This document shows, in pieces, positions 34,006 to 47,000 of a stretch of 64,000 nt of DNA. Below the pieces are notes generated by a model. That model was not told the origin of the DNA, did not search any database, and saw only the letters and a program-made list of their open reading frames with translations. The stretch's first letter is position 1; each line of letters begins with the position of its first letter. The stretch spans positions 279,571-343,570 of the forward strand of contig FJUW01000056.1 of NCBI GenBank assembly GCA_900074885.1, in the 5' to 3' direction. Source of the stretch: Rhynchosporium graminicola (taxonomy: Eukaryota; Ascomycota; Leotiomycetes; Helotiales; Ploettnerulaceae). Both the position numbers and the translations under genes were made by a program.

Positions 34006-35923
34006 GACGACGACGAGGAGGAGTAGAGTTCGATTGACGCGATTGTGTCTTTCAGATGAGTAGGGTTGAGCGGGTTGGATGGACTCAGGTAGAGATGAGA
34101 GTACGTGGTGAATGGAGTTTATGTACTGAAAAGGACGTGACTTCGTATATCTTTGCTCTCAGCAGAGAGGGGAAAGCATCCTATATGTATTTTTTTGCCC
34201 TCTCTCTGTACAGCCTACCTACATGGCATCAAATGAGCCACCGTACGATTAAGCTTTTGCTAAGACGATTCGTTCATCCGGTTGCCTCCCCTCACTCCAC
34301 ATCCACCTTCCCGGGTCAAACGTTAAAGCTTGGGATCAACTCATCCCTTCATTAGATTGTACAGTAACGGATCCGGATACGAAATTCCGAAAGAGTCAGA
34401 TGTTTGGGACAGCCTTTGACGAGTACAAACTGCTGGATTTGGGGTCCCCCCTGCACGATCATCTCAGAGAGACCAGCGACTCTAACTCGTCTGCACATTT
34501 CACGCCTGAAATCCGTACGTATTTGAGACGTTGTCTCATGATTAGCTTTTGCTGAACTGATAAATGCACATGTGCATTGGTAAAAGCCCCAGCCGGGCTC
34601 CATCAGATAAAAACCTTCGAGATATCACTTCAATGCCTTTATCATCTGGTTTGTGGAAATTATCCTTTTCACCCACCTTGTCAACTCACGATTACGTACT
34701 CTCCGTACGTACACTGCGTCTCCCTCGCTCGCCTTTTATTCTAACTTCTTTGAATGGATGGATTGGTCTCCCACGTAATTTGATTGCTTTAATGGGCGTA
34801 TCGCTTGGTCAAGAAGAATGAATGGGTCTATCCCAGCAGGGACGAACCGTACTTAGCACCAGTGGGTGGACGGACACATGAAATCCATCGTCTGACCTGT
34901 TGTAAAGTCGCTCTCCGGTTGCTGCTCGCTCCGCTGGTGCAAACTATCTTTTGAACGAGAGGAATTCAAAGTGTTTGATAAGTGACCGAGCTTCGCGGTG
35001 CGACGTATACTTGGTACATGGTACATGTGGAAAATAATGTACAAAACAGAGCCTGTGCATCATTGTATAAATTTCTACAACAGAGAGTCATTATCTGGGG
35101 AGCTACCTATTGATAGATTAATACTATATAGTTTACTGGGGACAATAGTCATGAAGCATCTAGAGTGCACAGCCTAGAATTGTACATTATTCACCCCCTG
35201 TACTAAGTAAGCATGTGTGCCCGCCCGCCCCCGTACTTCACGTTAGGTTCTGGTCAACCAGCTGTCTGTCTTCGACTTAGGGACTATCCTTGGTCAACTA
35301 CGTGTGAAACTCTGCGTAGTTTGCAGCTACGTCAGCGTCGTTCTGAGGAGCTTGCGGCCGAGTCGTTGGCAGTTCTCTTCGTTAATTTGCGGAGATAGAT
35401 GATAATTATGCGTCTATAGGGAATGATACTCTCTCATGGCTACTGACTCTGCTTTGCCGTGGTCGCCTAGCTTAGAAACCGTGTGAGGTCAACTCTATGT
35501 AGATTGCCGCTGCGGATTACTCCTGCGAGCCAATTTCGTCTCAGGCGAAGCAAACTCAATATTCTGCATCTCCGAAGTTTTCCAAAGTCAATATCTCGAG
35601 AGGTATTGATGACTGCATTGCCGATTCACCCTGGTATGTGACATACTACTTTAGATTTGTATCCTATTTGTATCCTATTTGGTAAGTAATCTTACCTATT
35701 TGGCTGGCCAGAGAAAGGCTCACAGTATTAGCGTCAATGGACCCAGTCAGAATACGGAATCGCCTTGCGAACTTGAATTGTACGAGAGAGGGTTCACAGT
35801 GGATCTCGGGCCTCGGGTGTAATCGCAAGGTAATGTTTTCCAATGCATAGTGTAGAATTCGTGGAAAAGCCCCACAAGTTTCCAACACAGACATAATGCT
35901 GTACGAGCGGGACCCCACCGCAA
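34006..35923. other. Intergenic region between copy 2 and the solo LTR
   Basis: I see no supported gene. Minor structures are a doubled ttgtatcctat near 35655-35677, followed by a small hairpin (ggtaag/cttacc) near 35681-35697. Short open frames here lack domains. Confidence 0.45.
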
Positions 35924-35928
35924 ACTTC

Positions 35929-36424
35929 TGTCACGAACCAGCATGGTTCTTGGCACCAAAACCGTCCTGGCACCAGAATACTGATGGTACCACCCAGTGG
36001 TGTGTACCAGACGAGTTTTTGTACCAGAAAAGAGTTGGTACCATTGGAGGAAAGGCACCAACACGGTTATGGTACAAACCAGCGAGTAGTACCATACGTC
36101 TACCTGTATTGAAGTAATAATAATATTGTAGCTGTAGGTGATCCAGGATCACGTGACATGCTAGACTGCTAGACAGGTCGCGAGAGCTTGCGCGCTCTAC
36201 AAGACGGTCTTGCACGGCTAGCATAAGGGAACGAAGGTTCTATATAAGACTGGCACTTCTGCCATTAGATAGGAGCTTCGTGCTCAAATTCATATAGCAA
36301 TTAACACCTGCTTGTAACGTCTCAATTCCAATTGAGAACCGAACTTCTTGTTTACTTTACTTCATAGCTGATACCAACCGACGAGCCTGTACACCGCGTA
36401 CCAGTCAGAACCGGGAACGTTACA
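35929..36424. mobile_element. Solo LTR, 496 bp
   Basis: The element starts TGTCACG and ends CGTTACA (imperfect inverted ends, TG...CA). It is flanked by the same 5 bases, ACTTC, at 35924-35928 and 36425-36429. A TATA box (tatataag) at about 36241-36248 and composition unlike the RIP-damaged block to the right support a retrotransposon LTR left by recombination. The left half (about 35940-36100) contains at least eight diverged TGGTACC/TGGCACC units. No internal region or second LTR is in the window. Confidence 0.85.
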
Positions 36425-36727
36425 ACTTCCTTCCGTACTGTAATACTATATTTCTCGTTTGCTAGAGACAAATTTGCATAGCCTCATCAGACCGTACGAG
36501 ATAGTTCGCCGGCAGAGAAATATTTCGTATGCTACGGAAGATAATAATATATCGCAAGGTTACGTTGATCTTCAGAGTAAGGCATAGAGTAGTTGAATGT
36601 TGTTAGTTGTATTGCAGTACTAATTACTATGGAGAGTTGACTAAAGGTATTATCTAGGAATATCCGCACGGACTATGCACGTGACTATAGTCACCTGATC
36701 CACACTAAGACCCATATCCTCGTAATA
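36425..36727. other. AT-rich spacer, possibly the left end of copia E's 3' LTR
   Basis: There is no gene. Because the Fot1-like element inserted at TA (36726-36727/39182-39183), this DNA is continuous with 39182 onward, so at least its right part probably belongs to the LTR of element E. The exact LTR edge cannot be set without E's other LTR. Confidence 0.4.
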
Positions 36728-36810
36728 CTAGCCGGTCCACCTCCAGTTTCGCTCGCCCACTCGCTTACTGTCGGGACATGCAAATGCCGCGCACATGCAA
36801 ACGCCGCACT
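36728..36810 (+). repeat. Left terminal inverted repeat of the Fot1-like element
   Basis: It matches the reverse complement of 39100-39181 over about 80 bp, including the internal pair of direct motifs atgcaaatgccgcgc / atgcaaacgccgc. Such sub-terminal repeats are typical transposase-binding sites. Confidence 0.85.
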
Positions 36811-39099
36811 CTCGGTATTATATCGGTGAAGTATTTTAGGTGCTTCACCCGCTAAAATTCTTTCAATTTCAATGTTAAATAACTACTCTAATTCATTAAG
36901 GATATATAATCTTTTCTAGTACAAAATTGATCTCTATTATCTTCACTCTTAGAGCTTTCCACTATAAGTGCTACTAGTAGCGACGATTCCAAATATCGAT
37001 TATGCTCTAGCTCCTTCTCTTGTATAGCTCCACTAGGCTTATATAATATCTATATATCTTGATCTTGATCGCTATCGCCGAAGATATCTACTTCAAACTA
37101 TAGCTTAGAAGCTAGTAGATCAGAGTAGCTTTCTTCAGTAGAAAGTATAGTTTCAGCGACTATAGGCTATTTATCAGGCTCTCTTTCTAGTCGATAGAGC
37201 TCTGAATCAGGTGCTACTACCTCTCCTCTCTTCTGTAACTCTTATAATTTAAGCTTCTTAGTCTTATTTATCTTCCGTGCTTAAACTCCTGCTTTCAATA
37301 GAGACTTCTTATACTTTCTAATAGTATAAGAAAGTACTCGATCAGCTCTCCGGCGATTTTCTGTCTTTTCAGCTTTAGCTTTAGCTTGAATTTAAAGTCG
37401 TAGATTAGCTATACTTACTATAGTACCTCTAATTGACTTTAACTACTTAATCGATCGTCGAGAGGTCTTCTTCTCTTAGGTACTTAACTATAGCTTCTAT
37501 TGAAGTATAGTATTATCAGTAGAAGTAATTAAGGCCTTATAGAGTTGAACTATAGCCTCCTTAATCGAGCTTTAGAAGATCTCTCTTAAATCGTCAGATA
37601 AGTGAGTTAGATCTCTTCTAATAAACGACTCTACTATAGTTATAGTAGAGATTACTCTATCTACTAGTATAGAAGGTAGTAGTAAAGGTAACTCTAGCTC
37701 TTCAATTGACTTCTACTTTCTAAACGATCTTATTCTCTTTAATCTAGCTTTATAGCTAAGAGGCCATATTCTAGCGTTCTTAAAAGCGTTCTAGATTATA
37801 TAACGTTGTATAGTTTTCTGTCGAATACTAGTAAGGTCTCTGAATAAAGAAGTGATTAAATAAGTAATATCTAAGTTCCGTAAAGCCGAGTTAATAGCTT
37901 AAGAGTAGTAGTGCTTCTAAGGCTGAAAAACGCCTACATCTAATAGCTGAAGAGTATGCGTTAGGTAGCTTAGAAAGTATCATGAGTATATATGATTCTC
38001 TTAAAGAAGTATTATAAATTGCTTATAGTAGTGAGATTCGTAGCCGTCTAAAAGGAGTAGTTTCTATGGCTTTTCTAGTCCGGTATGCGAGTGTTTGATT
38101 AAATAGTAGGCGTATTCTATGATAATCGAGTTATTAATATATCTAGTTAAAGAGAAAGTGATTGTTTCTTTACTAGAAAGGTTTATAGATATCTAGTTCT
38201 CTATAATTATCTCTCTAGGGCAAATTATAAAGGCTGGAAGTGTCTTCTTTCTATCACTACGTATAGTTTCTATAATAGTAACTGTTTTGCGGCTTCCTTA
38301 TATAGGTATATATAGTGTATTTACACTCCTTGGAATAACTATACTCTCGGCATATAGGAGGGCGCCTCGTATACTAGATTTATCCATATTTAGAACCTTC
38401 TTTCTATTATTAATTTATAGCCTTTCTATCTCTCTCTCTAGGTTCTGGAACTACTGGATTACTACTTCTTCTGTATATAGCTCTAATCGTATAGCTTCTA
38501 TAGGTTTCGTCTTAATCGAATAGAGCTCTAGATAGTCCTTTAACTAGTTGCGAAACCAGGTTTTAGAAGGAGGTAGCTTTAGAGGAGTTTAGGCCTATAG
38601 AATTAATATAACTATTAGTAGAAGATTATTATAATAGTAAGGAGATTATACTATAAGTAGATAAGTAATTGCTAATTTGACTATTAGATAAGTAGCTCCT
38701 ATATCTACCTCCTACTGATTATAGTAATACTGCCTAATAGCCTCCTCCTAGGAGGGAGTAAGTAGCTTATTATAGCTACTACTTCCTGGAAATAACTCCT
38801 TCTTCAAGCTACTTGTAGTACTAGTAGTACTCTTTACTCTAGAAGTAGCTTTCCGTAGAGAATTAGCTTTAATATCGAATTGGCGTGCTACCTTAGAGTG
38901 ACTCTCTATAGGGTGCGCTATATACTATAATTTAGCGTCTCGGAAGGCCTTATTATACTCTGATTTAGTAGTATGACTTTGGAAGTAATATCTGCTACGG
39001 GGTACTAGTATTTTAGGTATTATTGATAATTATTAGATATTGGTAGTAATGTCAAAAGTAGTTAATTTAGGTGGTAAAACGCGATTTCAGGTATCAAAA

Positions 39100-39181
39100 A
39101 GTGCGGCGTTTGCATATGCGCGGCATTTGCATGTCCCGACAGTAAGCGAGTCCCGAGCGAAACTGGAGGTGGACCGGCTAG
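39100..39181 (-). repeat. Right terminal inverted repeat of the Fot1-like element
   Basis: This is the inverted partner of 36728-36810. It ends ...ggtggaccggctag and is followed by the duplicated TA at 39182-39183. Confidence 0.85.
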
Positions 39182-39419
39182 TATACCCCTCTGTAGAGAT
39201 ACTATAAAGTCGGTAGCTTCTATAGGTACGAGTGATCTAATTTCCTGTAATTACTATCGTATGAGTACGTATAGTGATACCCCTGGAGACTAGCACTATG
39301 CCTCGATATCACGTGAACTGGATAAACTATAACGTAATTCCTTTAAGATAAGTCAGCTTTCTAATTGATGTCTATACCCCTTATTCTAGGTGTAAAACGG
39401 TTATATTCAGTATTGCTAT

Positions 39420-40147
39420 AAAGGCCTTGAGGTCTTATAGGCTAAGTGGTTTAGTAAAACCGTCTGCCGCGTTCTCTTTTGAGGGTATATACTAAGGGTC
39501 TAAATAACTTCTGGCGACCTCTTAGCGAAAGTAGTGAAATTTGATATCGATATGCTTAGTACGTTAGTATAATTCAGGGTTCTCCGATAGAGATAAAGCT
39601 CCCTGATTATCGTACTATATCTCTATACTCTTAGAGTCTGGCTTATTATAGCCTAGCTCCCTTAGTACTTGGCGTATTCATGAAGCTTCTCTAGTAAAGG
39701 CGTATATAGCTATATATTCTGCTTCCGTAGAAGCAAGAGCTATAGTAGTCTGTCGCTTTGAAATAGCTGAGAAAACACCTCTTGTAAGGAAGAAACAGAC
39801 TCCGGTATGTAATACTCTGTTAATTCGGTTACCGGCCTAATTAGAGTTATAGAAACCTCTTAATTTCATCTTCTCTCTATTAGTAACGTCTCCTCCGTAA
39901 GTCGTAGCGTAGTACTTCGTACTTTATAGGTATATAAGTACTCTCTTAGCGCTCGTAAGGTATTAAGGTAATGGATTTATCAGAAATTATAATAATATAG
40001 AATAGTAGTATAGTATATCCCAGCGAGTATAAGCTAGGTACTATAAACTACTATAAAGCTGTTAATATAGCTTGATTTCTTATAGAGTAGCTACTCTCTT
40101 GAATTTAACTATAGAAACCTCTGAACTAGTAGTAAAGGGCGTATCAG
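39420..40147 (-). pseudogene. Copia E RNase H / end of pol
   Basis: The minus strand reads ASTEAEYIAIYAFTREA, then YDNQGALSLSENPELY, RTKHIDIKFHYFR and YIPSKENAADGFTKP. These are the ordered landmark blocks of Ty1/copia RNase H. In-frame stops replace Gln/Trp/Arg codons. The coding frame continues across element A into 42365. Confidence 0.88.
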
Positions 40148-40348
40148 TGTGACGGCGCATGGTATACGTGGCAGATACGGGCTAGTATCGGTGCCTTAGG
40201 CATACCCTCCTTATATATATAGAGGTGCAGACTCCTTCAGAGCTCTGTATCTTTCTGTTTCCTTCGTACTAGACTATATAAAATCGCTCTTAGCCTCCCT
40301 ACTTGTTTATTCTTACTTATATACCGCCTTAAGTCTTATGTCGTTATA
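40148..40348 (+). repeat. 5' LTR of element A
   Basis: It starts TGTGACGGCGC and ends GTCGTTATA (originally ...TTACA). It contains the tata-rich core ttatatatatag. Confidence 0.9.
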
Positions 40349-41044
40349 TTAAACAGAAAGATCAAGACCGCCAGGGATAGTATTAAATAATATCTTACCT
40401 AGAAAACTCGATTCGGACGTATAACTTAAAGGGAGCTCTTCGCTGAGTTATCTCTACTTACCTTAGATTTTTATACTTCGGAATCATACGGAAATAGTTA
40501 GTACTCTTTTCAACTTACGAATTCGACGGTTAGGTTTTCAAAATAGCCGAGATTCCAGAGATCTCTCGGATAGCTAGGAATTTAGACGTAATTCAGCCTC
40601 AGAAGCACTAGTATTACTGCGAAGTTATTCTCGGATACTTCGAAACTCGTTCCTTCGTGCGTACGAAGTAAAACAGCGGACGAATTTTAGGTGGAAACTT
40701 CCCTATAAGCCCTAAATATTTATTATCCCTTTACCTGACTTTAACCTTCCGAAAGTAGCTCTAATAGCGAAAAACCTTACTTTTAGGCTAGGACAAAATA
40801 GCTTATTACCCTAGCAGAAATTACCGGAATTCGACTCGTAATCCCCGTACCTCGGTACAATTTATACCCCTCAGCAGAATTAACCTCCCTCTACTAGAAC
40901 CTTTAATTTAATACTCCTTATATCTACTTAACTAAGATATCTAACTCTCCTTAATCTTTTAGCTTCTTCAGAATTCGATTTCGACTTTCGCTTCTTCTAT
41001 AACTTTCAAGTGTTCTATTACTTTCGCTTAGCCTCGCTTACCTA

Positions 41045-42007
41045 ATACCTCCTAAGAAGGCTCAGCCGGCTCCTACGACTTCACCGGAATACCCTCGCAG
41101 CTCTTCTAATTCCGTACTTACTATAGAATTACTTCAATCGATCGAAGACTATTAATTATATACAGAATCGACTACTCGGGAGCTCTCTATCGGTATTAGT
41201 CGTATTAAGCAGATATTTACCGAGTTTTTACGTACTCAGGTATAATTAGTAAACCCTAGACCTTTAGTAAACTCGATACCTTAATTACTAATAGAACCTA
41301 CCCTTAAATTCTCTTTAATTAATAATTTATAGACCTCTAGTAAGTCGTAACTAACTGAAAGTATCGATAATCTTAATACAAGGATCAACTTATCTTTCAG
41401 CTAATAGCGTGCTTCTATTTAGGACTGACTAGAAGTTAATTCAGACTAATACCTAACTACGCGTGCCTGTAAAGCGCTAGTCTAGAGCTCTACTTCTAGC
41501 CTTATAAGAGGTTACTTAGAACTATAGTATCTCTCGGAAATTACGCCTTTCTCCTCTATTGAAGAGATAATTTTAGTACTCGCTTCTTATTACCTTTCTG
41601 GACTCGAAACGGAGTAGTATCAGACTGAATTTCATAAGCTTTTAATAAAAAAAGAGTCCTTTTTATAATTCCGTATAAAGTTCTAAAGCTCGGCAATTCT
41701 CGGGGATATAGCTAAATCAGAGTAGTACTTTTACCTCTAGCTAAAGCTTACTATATAGCTACGTATAGCTACTGCTCTAATTAAGTACTCTTAGAAGACT
41801 GATTATTCAGCTATAGTCTCTTCTCTTACGGCACTCGATTTGGAACTCTCTCGACTACCTTTAATACCTCGAGCTACTCTAGCTCTACCGATAGTTAGTA
41901 CGTCTTCTGATCCCTTAATACCTATCGAGGAAGTACAGTGTTACTACTATAAGAAGCATAGTCACTACAAGAGCGATTATCCGATATTAAAGACGAAGAA
42001 GGAGTGA
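41045..42007 (+). pseudogene. Gag of element A, RIP-degraded
   Basis: A 963-nt frame, the same length as the gag in B. The start codon is now ATA at 41045, where B still has ATG (PPKKAQPAP follows in both). The end carries a CCHC zinc knuckle with two Cys changed to Tyr (QCYYYKKHSHYKSDYP), then KTKKE and TGA. Stops occur inside. The knuckle shows it to be a nucleocapsid-bearing gag. Confidence 0.82.
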
Positions 42008-42163
42008 TTTGCAGAAGGAATAATTTGCGTCTTACGCTTTAGATTAATAATTACTTAGATTTTATTTAGAACTTAACTTAATTTAACACCCTTTTCTTTC
42101 GTTTTATATAAGTTATTTACCTTTAAAGGCTCGAGGACGAGCTTTTATCTTAGAAGGGGGTAA

Positions 42164-42364
42164 TATAACAGCGCATAGTATACGTGGCAGATACGGGCCA
42201 GTATCGGTGCCTTAGGCATACCCTCCTTATATATATAGAGGTGCAAACTCCTTCAGAGCTCTATATCTTTCTATTTCCTTCGTACCAGACTATATAAGAT
42301 CGCTCTTAGCCTCCCTACTTGTTTATTCTTGCTTATATACCGCCTTGAGTCTTATCTCGTTACA
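42164..42364 (+). repeat. 3' LTR of element A
   Basis: It starts TATAACAGCGC (RIP-altered TGTGACGGCGC) and ends CTCGTTACA. It is preceded by a purine-rich tract (tagaaggggg). Confidence 0.9.
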
Positions 42365-43825
42365 ATCAGCGCTCTTGCAGTTAGTTATTCTAAATCGATC
42401 TAATATCTTATTAATATATATATCTTTATAAAGAGAAATCGTCTTCTTCTCTTTATTATATATAATTCTGACGCTAAGGAAGTATTTAGCTAGTCTAGCT
42501 AGTAGAATATCGAATATAGTGAGAATCTTCTTCTTAAGCTCTTTAAGAGCTATTCTAGCTTTTGAGATAATTAGAAAATCATTAATATAAGTAACGATAA
42601 TTATTCTAGTTTCTCGGTTAATATATACGTAATTATTAGTTTATAAAGGTATAAAGTCGATAATACCGAACTCCTTACGTAATATCTCTTACTAGAGGCG
42701 TAGAGACTACTTCAGACCGTATAGAGCTTTTAGTAAGAGTATATATTCCTCGTCTGTAAGTCTACGCCTAAATTATCTATAAAATAGCGGTAATTTGACG
42801 TATATCAGGGTATCGGCTTCACTATATAAGAATACTACTACTATATTAAACTATTCGACTTCTAAGTCGCACTCCGCTGTAACTGCTAAGCCTATCTTCT
42901 AAGTAGAAGATTTATAGACTCCGGTATATATCTAATCGTAATCGTGACTAAATCGTTACGTATAACCTTAGACTATAAATCTGACCTTATATTTATCGAT
43001 TTTGCTATCTATATCTCTCTTAGTCTTAAAAACTAGACGAGAACCTAGTACTCTATACTCTTTTAGTATATCAGAGCGACTTATAGTCTTCTAAGTCGAC
43101 TTCTCTTCAAGAGATCGATACTCCTTAATTATAGCCTTCTTCTATTCTAGCTAATTAGCTCTCTTTATAGCCTGATCTAAAGTAGTCGGATTATCTAAGA
43201 ATAGAGACTCTTCTTAAGCCGTATGAAGGGCGAGTCGATACTAACTAGTACTCTCTATCTCTTCTTCTAATGGAGAGATAGTATAAGAGTAGCTATTAAT
43301 TGGTTCCGGGGTTGCCTTAGGCGTCGAATTTAGAGTCGGACTATTACGACTAGAGCGTGTAGCCCTAGGGACGTACTCCGGCATATAGTTCTTAGATCTA
43401 GCAGGCTTACTACGCTTCTTTTATATAGTAATTTACTCCGGAATATCGACCTCTAGTGCTAGAACTTCGTCCGTGACTATAGACTCGGCATCTTCCGTAC
43501 TGTCGATTTCGACTTCGGAATCCTTATCCTGACTTATAATACTTATATCAGGAGTAGTAGTACTAGTAACCTCGACGTCCTGATTTTAGCTTAAAGTATC
43601 GATAGAATCACCCCTAGTTTAAAGTACTATTATAGCGTCTTCTTCGTGAGGTTCTATAACTAAGCTATCTTTATTAAATCGTAGATAAGAGGTACGAACT
43701 ACCTTTCTATTAACTAAGTATCTATAGATATTATGACTTTTAAATCCTACTAGAATACCTTTTTTAGCTCTAAGAGCTACCTTATAGCTCTAGACTCTCT
43801 TCTCCTTATTAATTAGTATAAAGAC
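42365..43825 (-). pseudogene. Copia E reverse transcriptase
   Basis: The minus strand reads LPLFYR, LLKALYGLK*SLRL (the ALYGLKQSPRLW block), YVYINRETRIIIVTYINDFLII (RT active-site YVDDxLI, now INDF), and the downstream LARLAKYFLSVRI segment. Near 43640-43780 the linker between integrase and RT is visible. It joins 50708 across element D. Confidence 0.85.
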
Positions 43826-44060
43826 TGTGACGACTGGTCAGGTTTGGAGGTTTCTCCCTATTGGTAGAAACACTTACTGCTAAGCGAGATTATACGAGTA
43901 GAGTTTAGGGGCCCCTTTTCATATATATACTTCCCTTCTCTCTCTACTTCTTTACTCCTTAGTTATAGATTCTTAAGTGATTCTTACTACTTTATATTCA
44001 TAGCAATATGAGATCTTATTACTCAGGTAGTTTTAAGACCTTTCTAGAGTAAGCGTTATA
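43826..44060 (+). repeat. 5' LTR of element D
   Basis: It starts TGTGACGACTGG and ends GCGTTATA. It contains the TATA-like catatatatact. Confidence 0.9.
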
Positions 44061-44099
44061 TTATCTATAACTCTTTTACTTACGTCTAGGAAGATAGTA

Positions 44100-47000
44100 A
44101 ATATCTACTTATATTATACCTCTGTGCCTAGAGCTACTAAACGCAGGAGACTACGCTATACGGAGAAGGCCTATACTAAGTATAAACTTGAAGAATAGTA
44201 CCTAAACCGAAGCAACTTAAGTCCGATAAATCGACTACTAGTTCTCCGACTCCCTCTACCTCCTATTCTTCGGCGACTCGTAATACTCGCTATAACCTAC
44301 TTCTCTCTATAGTAGAGAGTACTCGCGACGACGCCTCGTCTGAGTTAAGCTCCCTAACTCCTACTATAATCAATAAACTTACCGAGTCGCTAAACCTCCC
44401 CGATAATACCCCTATATTAATAGTAACTATAAGTAACTTATAGGAAGACCGCGCTCACTAGCTATAAGAGGCAGAAAGGAAGCTTATAGAGGAGAGATAA
44501 TTAAACGCCGACCTATCTGTAGAACTACGTCAGTTACGGGACGAGTTCCTAGAACTACGCTAGTTAACTACCTAGCGCTCTACTAAGTCTATATTATTTA
44601 ATAATATTTAATCGCGTATAATACCGCTACTATTAATTGAAGAAGATAACGCTACTCCTACGCCTAATAATCGTCGTCGAGAATAATCTACCGGAGGAAT
44701 ATCGTTAATATTATACGCTACGCGTATAGAGAAGATACCGAATCTTCTAAATAAGCTCTCTAATAGAATCGACTACTCTTTAAAACTCTAGGAAGTGCAG
44801 ATACGTAACGCCCTCCGGCGCTACTCTAGCTACTTTATCGACGAAGATTACCGTAAAGATTAGTTACTTAACTAAACGGAAAGAATAGCTAGAACTTACC
44901 TAGAACCCTCGTTCTTAGAACTAGAATATAACGAAGAAGGTAGTATAATCGATTTACTCGATATGATTACTTAACTCGTCTCCTTCTTATCTAATCTATA
45001 CGACTAATAAACTATAAGAGCTAGCTACTCCGCGCTAAAGATAGATTATAAGTAGACTTTCTAGACGTTCTACTACGAGTTTCGTACGCTAGCTCGTAAA
45101 GCTAGAATAAATAATTAATCGACTCTGAAAATGGACTTATAGGAGAAGCTACCTGTATAGCTACGGAAACAGCTCTTCTAATAGTACTAAATGTTAAGGA
45201 TACTAGAAGAATACGTTAAGGCTATATAAGCTAAAGACTAAGGTTAATTCATTGAAAAGACTTACTATTCCGAGTCTTCAGCTAAAGCTAGCGCGACTCG
45301 GGAACGCCCTATAAATACCTCCTCCTAGCGCTGTAGTACTAACTCCTCTTCTTATCCGCAAATTAGTCTTCTTACGCCCGAGAACACTAGTACGACTAGT
45401 AAATAAGCACTATACTCTGCACGAAATAATACGCCTCGTGCATAATCGCTAGCGAATACTCCTTATTACTTTACACTTACCTTATACTTACGCTCGTCGT
45501 CAGCTTGACCTAACACTCCGTATCGAATTAATATAATTAACGCTAATAATAACGTTAATAGCAAGTCAGAAGATAATAACGATAAAGAAACGTATAACGA
45601 CGCCTAGGAGTATATTAAACCGCTAGCAAAAGACTACGCCTAAGGAAAGACTCCTTCCTAGGTAGTATACGAGATATGCGATATCTTAACCTTACGAAGC
45701 TTCTTAGTAGTTAATCGTTCACTATACGTGCTACTCTTACTAAGAATAGACTCTCGTATAAGCTACCCGCACTTCTCGATTCTGGAGCTAATAGATACTA
45801 TTTTATTAATCGTTCTTTTCTTAAATCTCTTTCCTTCTTCTTAAAACTTTTAATTTACCCTCTACTAAACGCAATTCCTATTAAAGGCTTTAATAGCGTC
45901 AATAGTAGTACTATTAGTCACTATACGATACTTAATTTAATAGTAGATCATCGCGTTTAGGCATTTACTCCCTTTCTTATTACTACTCTCGGAAACTATA
46001 GTATTATACTCGGAAGGACCTAGCTTTCGGAATATCAAGTACTCTTAGATGCCTCTAAACGACAGATTATTTAGCTACTATATACTCCTCCTAGTAACGT
46101 TTATAGCTCTCCGATCGAGATTAAGGACTTATATAAATACAATACATACTAGCGCTACTAATAAAACGCTAACGAACGAAACGAACGCCTTAATAAGTTC
46201 TAGGAAGAATAAAAGGAATAGCGAAGCGCAGCTAACTCTCCTATTAATATTCGAGCTGTTATTAACTCTATCTCTGTTATTAAACGACTGTTACTAGCTC
46301 GGAAGCGCACTTCTAGGGAGACTTATAGCTATAAAAACATCTAAAACTCTCCCCTAGAGAGTATTCTATAGGCAACTAACCCTCTATTACTACCGCCGAT
46401 TAGTCAGAACCGTTTCTCCGGCGTTCATATTACTTATTATAGATACGATAAGCCTAAGTATTTATTATCTAAAGAATAAGAACAGAGTAGTAAAGAGAAG
46501 TCTTTATACTCCAGAGAAGCTACTAATATATAGCCGAAGTGCGTACGATTCAGCGATATTATCGCTTATATCCCGCGTGAATCTCTACTTTAACCCTAAT
46601 TAGAAGTCTCTATATTAAAGACCTACGTATAAGACTACGCCTATGTAATTTATACTATAGATTAATAGTTACTCGGAACACTATCTCGCGACTTAATAGA
46701 AGCTACTTAAAGTATAAATATAGCTATTACGATATTTCGGAAGCGATAAAGATCACCTCGTGTGCTCAGACCTCTTCTAGAGCCTCCTACGCTAAAGATT
46801 TATATAATTAGCAGCCTAGCTTTCTATCTCTTATATAAACGCTAGAAGTCTTCTAACGATAAGATCTTCTCTACTACCTTTTACGAGATAGATAAGCTTC
46901 TTAACGACCGAATCGTAGTTCAGTAACGTAATATTACTATCGTATCTTTAACTATTAACCTTACGGAATATCATAAAACCGCTTAGTAATTTGCTATTAG

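Larger units (their letters stand above)
36728..39181 (-). mobile_element. Fot1/pogo-like (Tc1-mariner) DNA transposon, RIP-degraded
   Basis: The ends are long inverted repeats of about 80 bp starting CTAGCCGGTCCACC, with only a few mismatches, and flanked by TA on both sides (36726-36727 and 39182-39183). The minus strand carries a decayed DDE_1 transposase. Around 38400 it reads LNMDKSS (the NMDE block with the catalytic Asp). Around 38080-37900 it reads LLDGYESHYYK..., THTLQLLDVGVFQP, matching the DGHxSH and HxLQPLDVGVFxPLK blocks of Fot1-type enzymes. Many codons are now TAA/TAG, so it is dead. The element is 2,454 bp; Fot1 family members are usually about 1.9 kb. Confidence 0.88.
40148..42364 (+). 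mobile_element. Gag-only LTR retrotransposon A (TR-GAG-like), 2.2 kb
   Basis: Two 201-bp LTRs (40148-40348 and 42164-42364) are flanked by the duplication ATCAG (40143-40147, 42365-42369). The LTRs differ at about 14 sites, all but one of them transitions. Only a gag frame lies between them; no protease, RT or integrase is present. It is related to B and C in this window and must have depended on enzymes from another element. Confidence 0.92.

Noticed and set aside
38287..38523. 78-codon plus-strand frame within the Fot1-like element
   Set aside because: It is the shadow of the decayed transposase on the opposite strand.
46049..46297. 82-codon plus-strand frame in element D
   Set aside because: It lies out of frame with the gypsy pol landmarks and is explained by the decayed pol frame.
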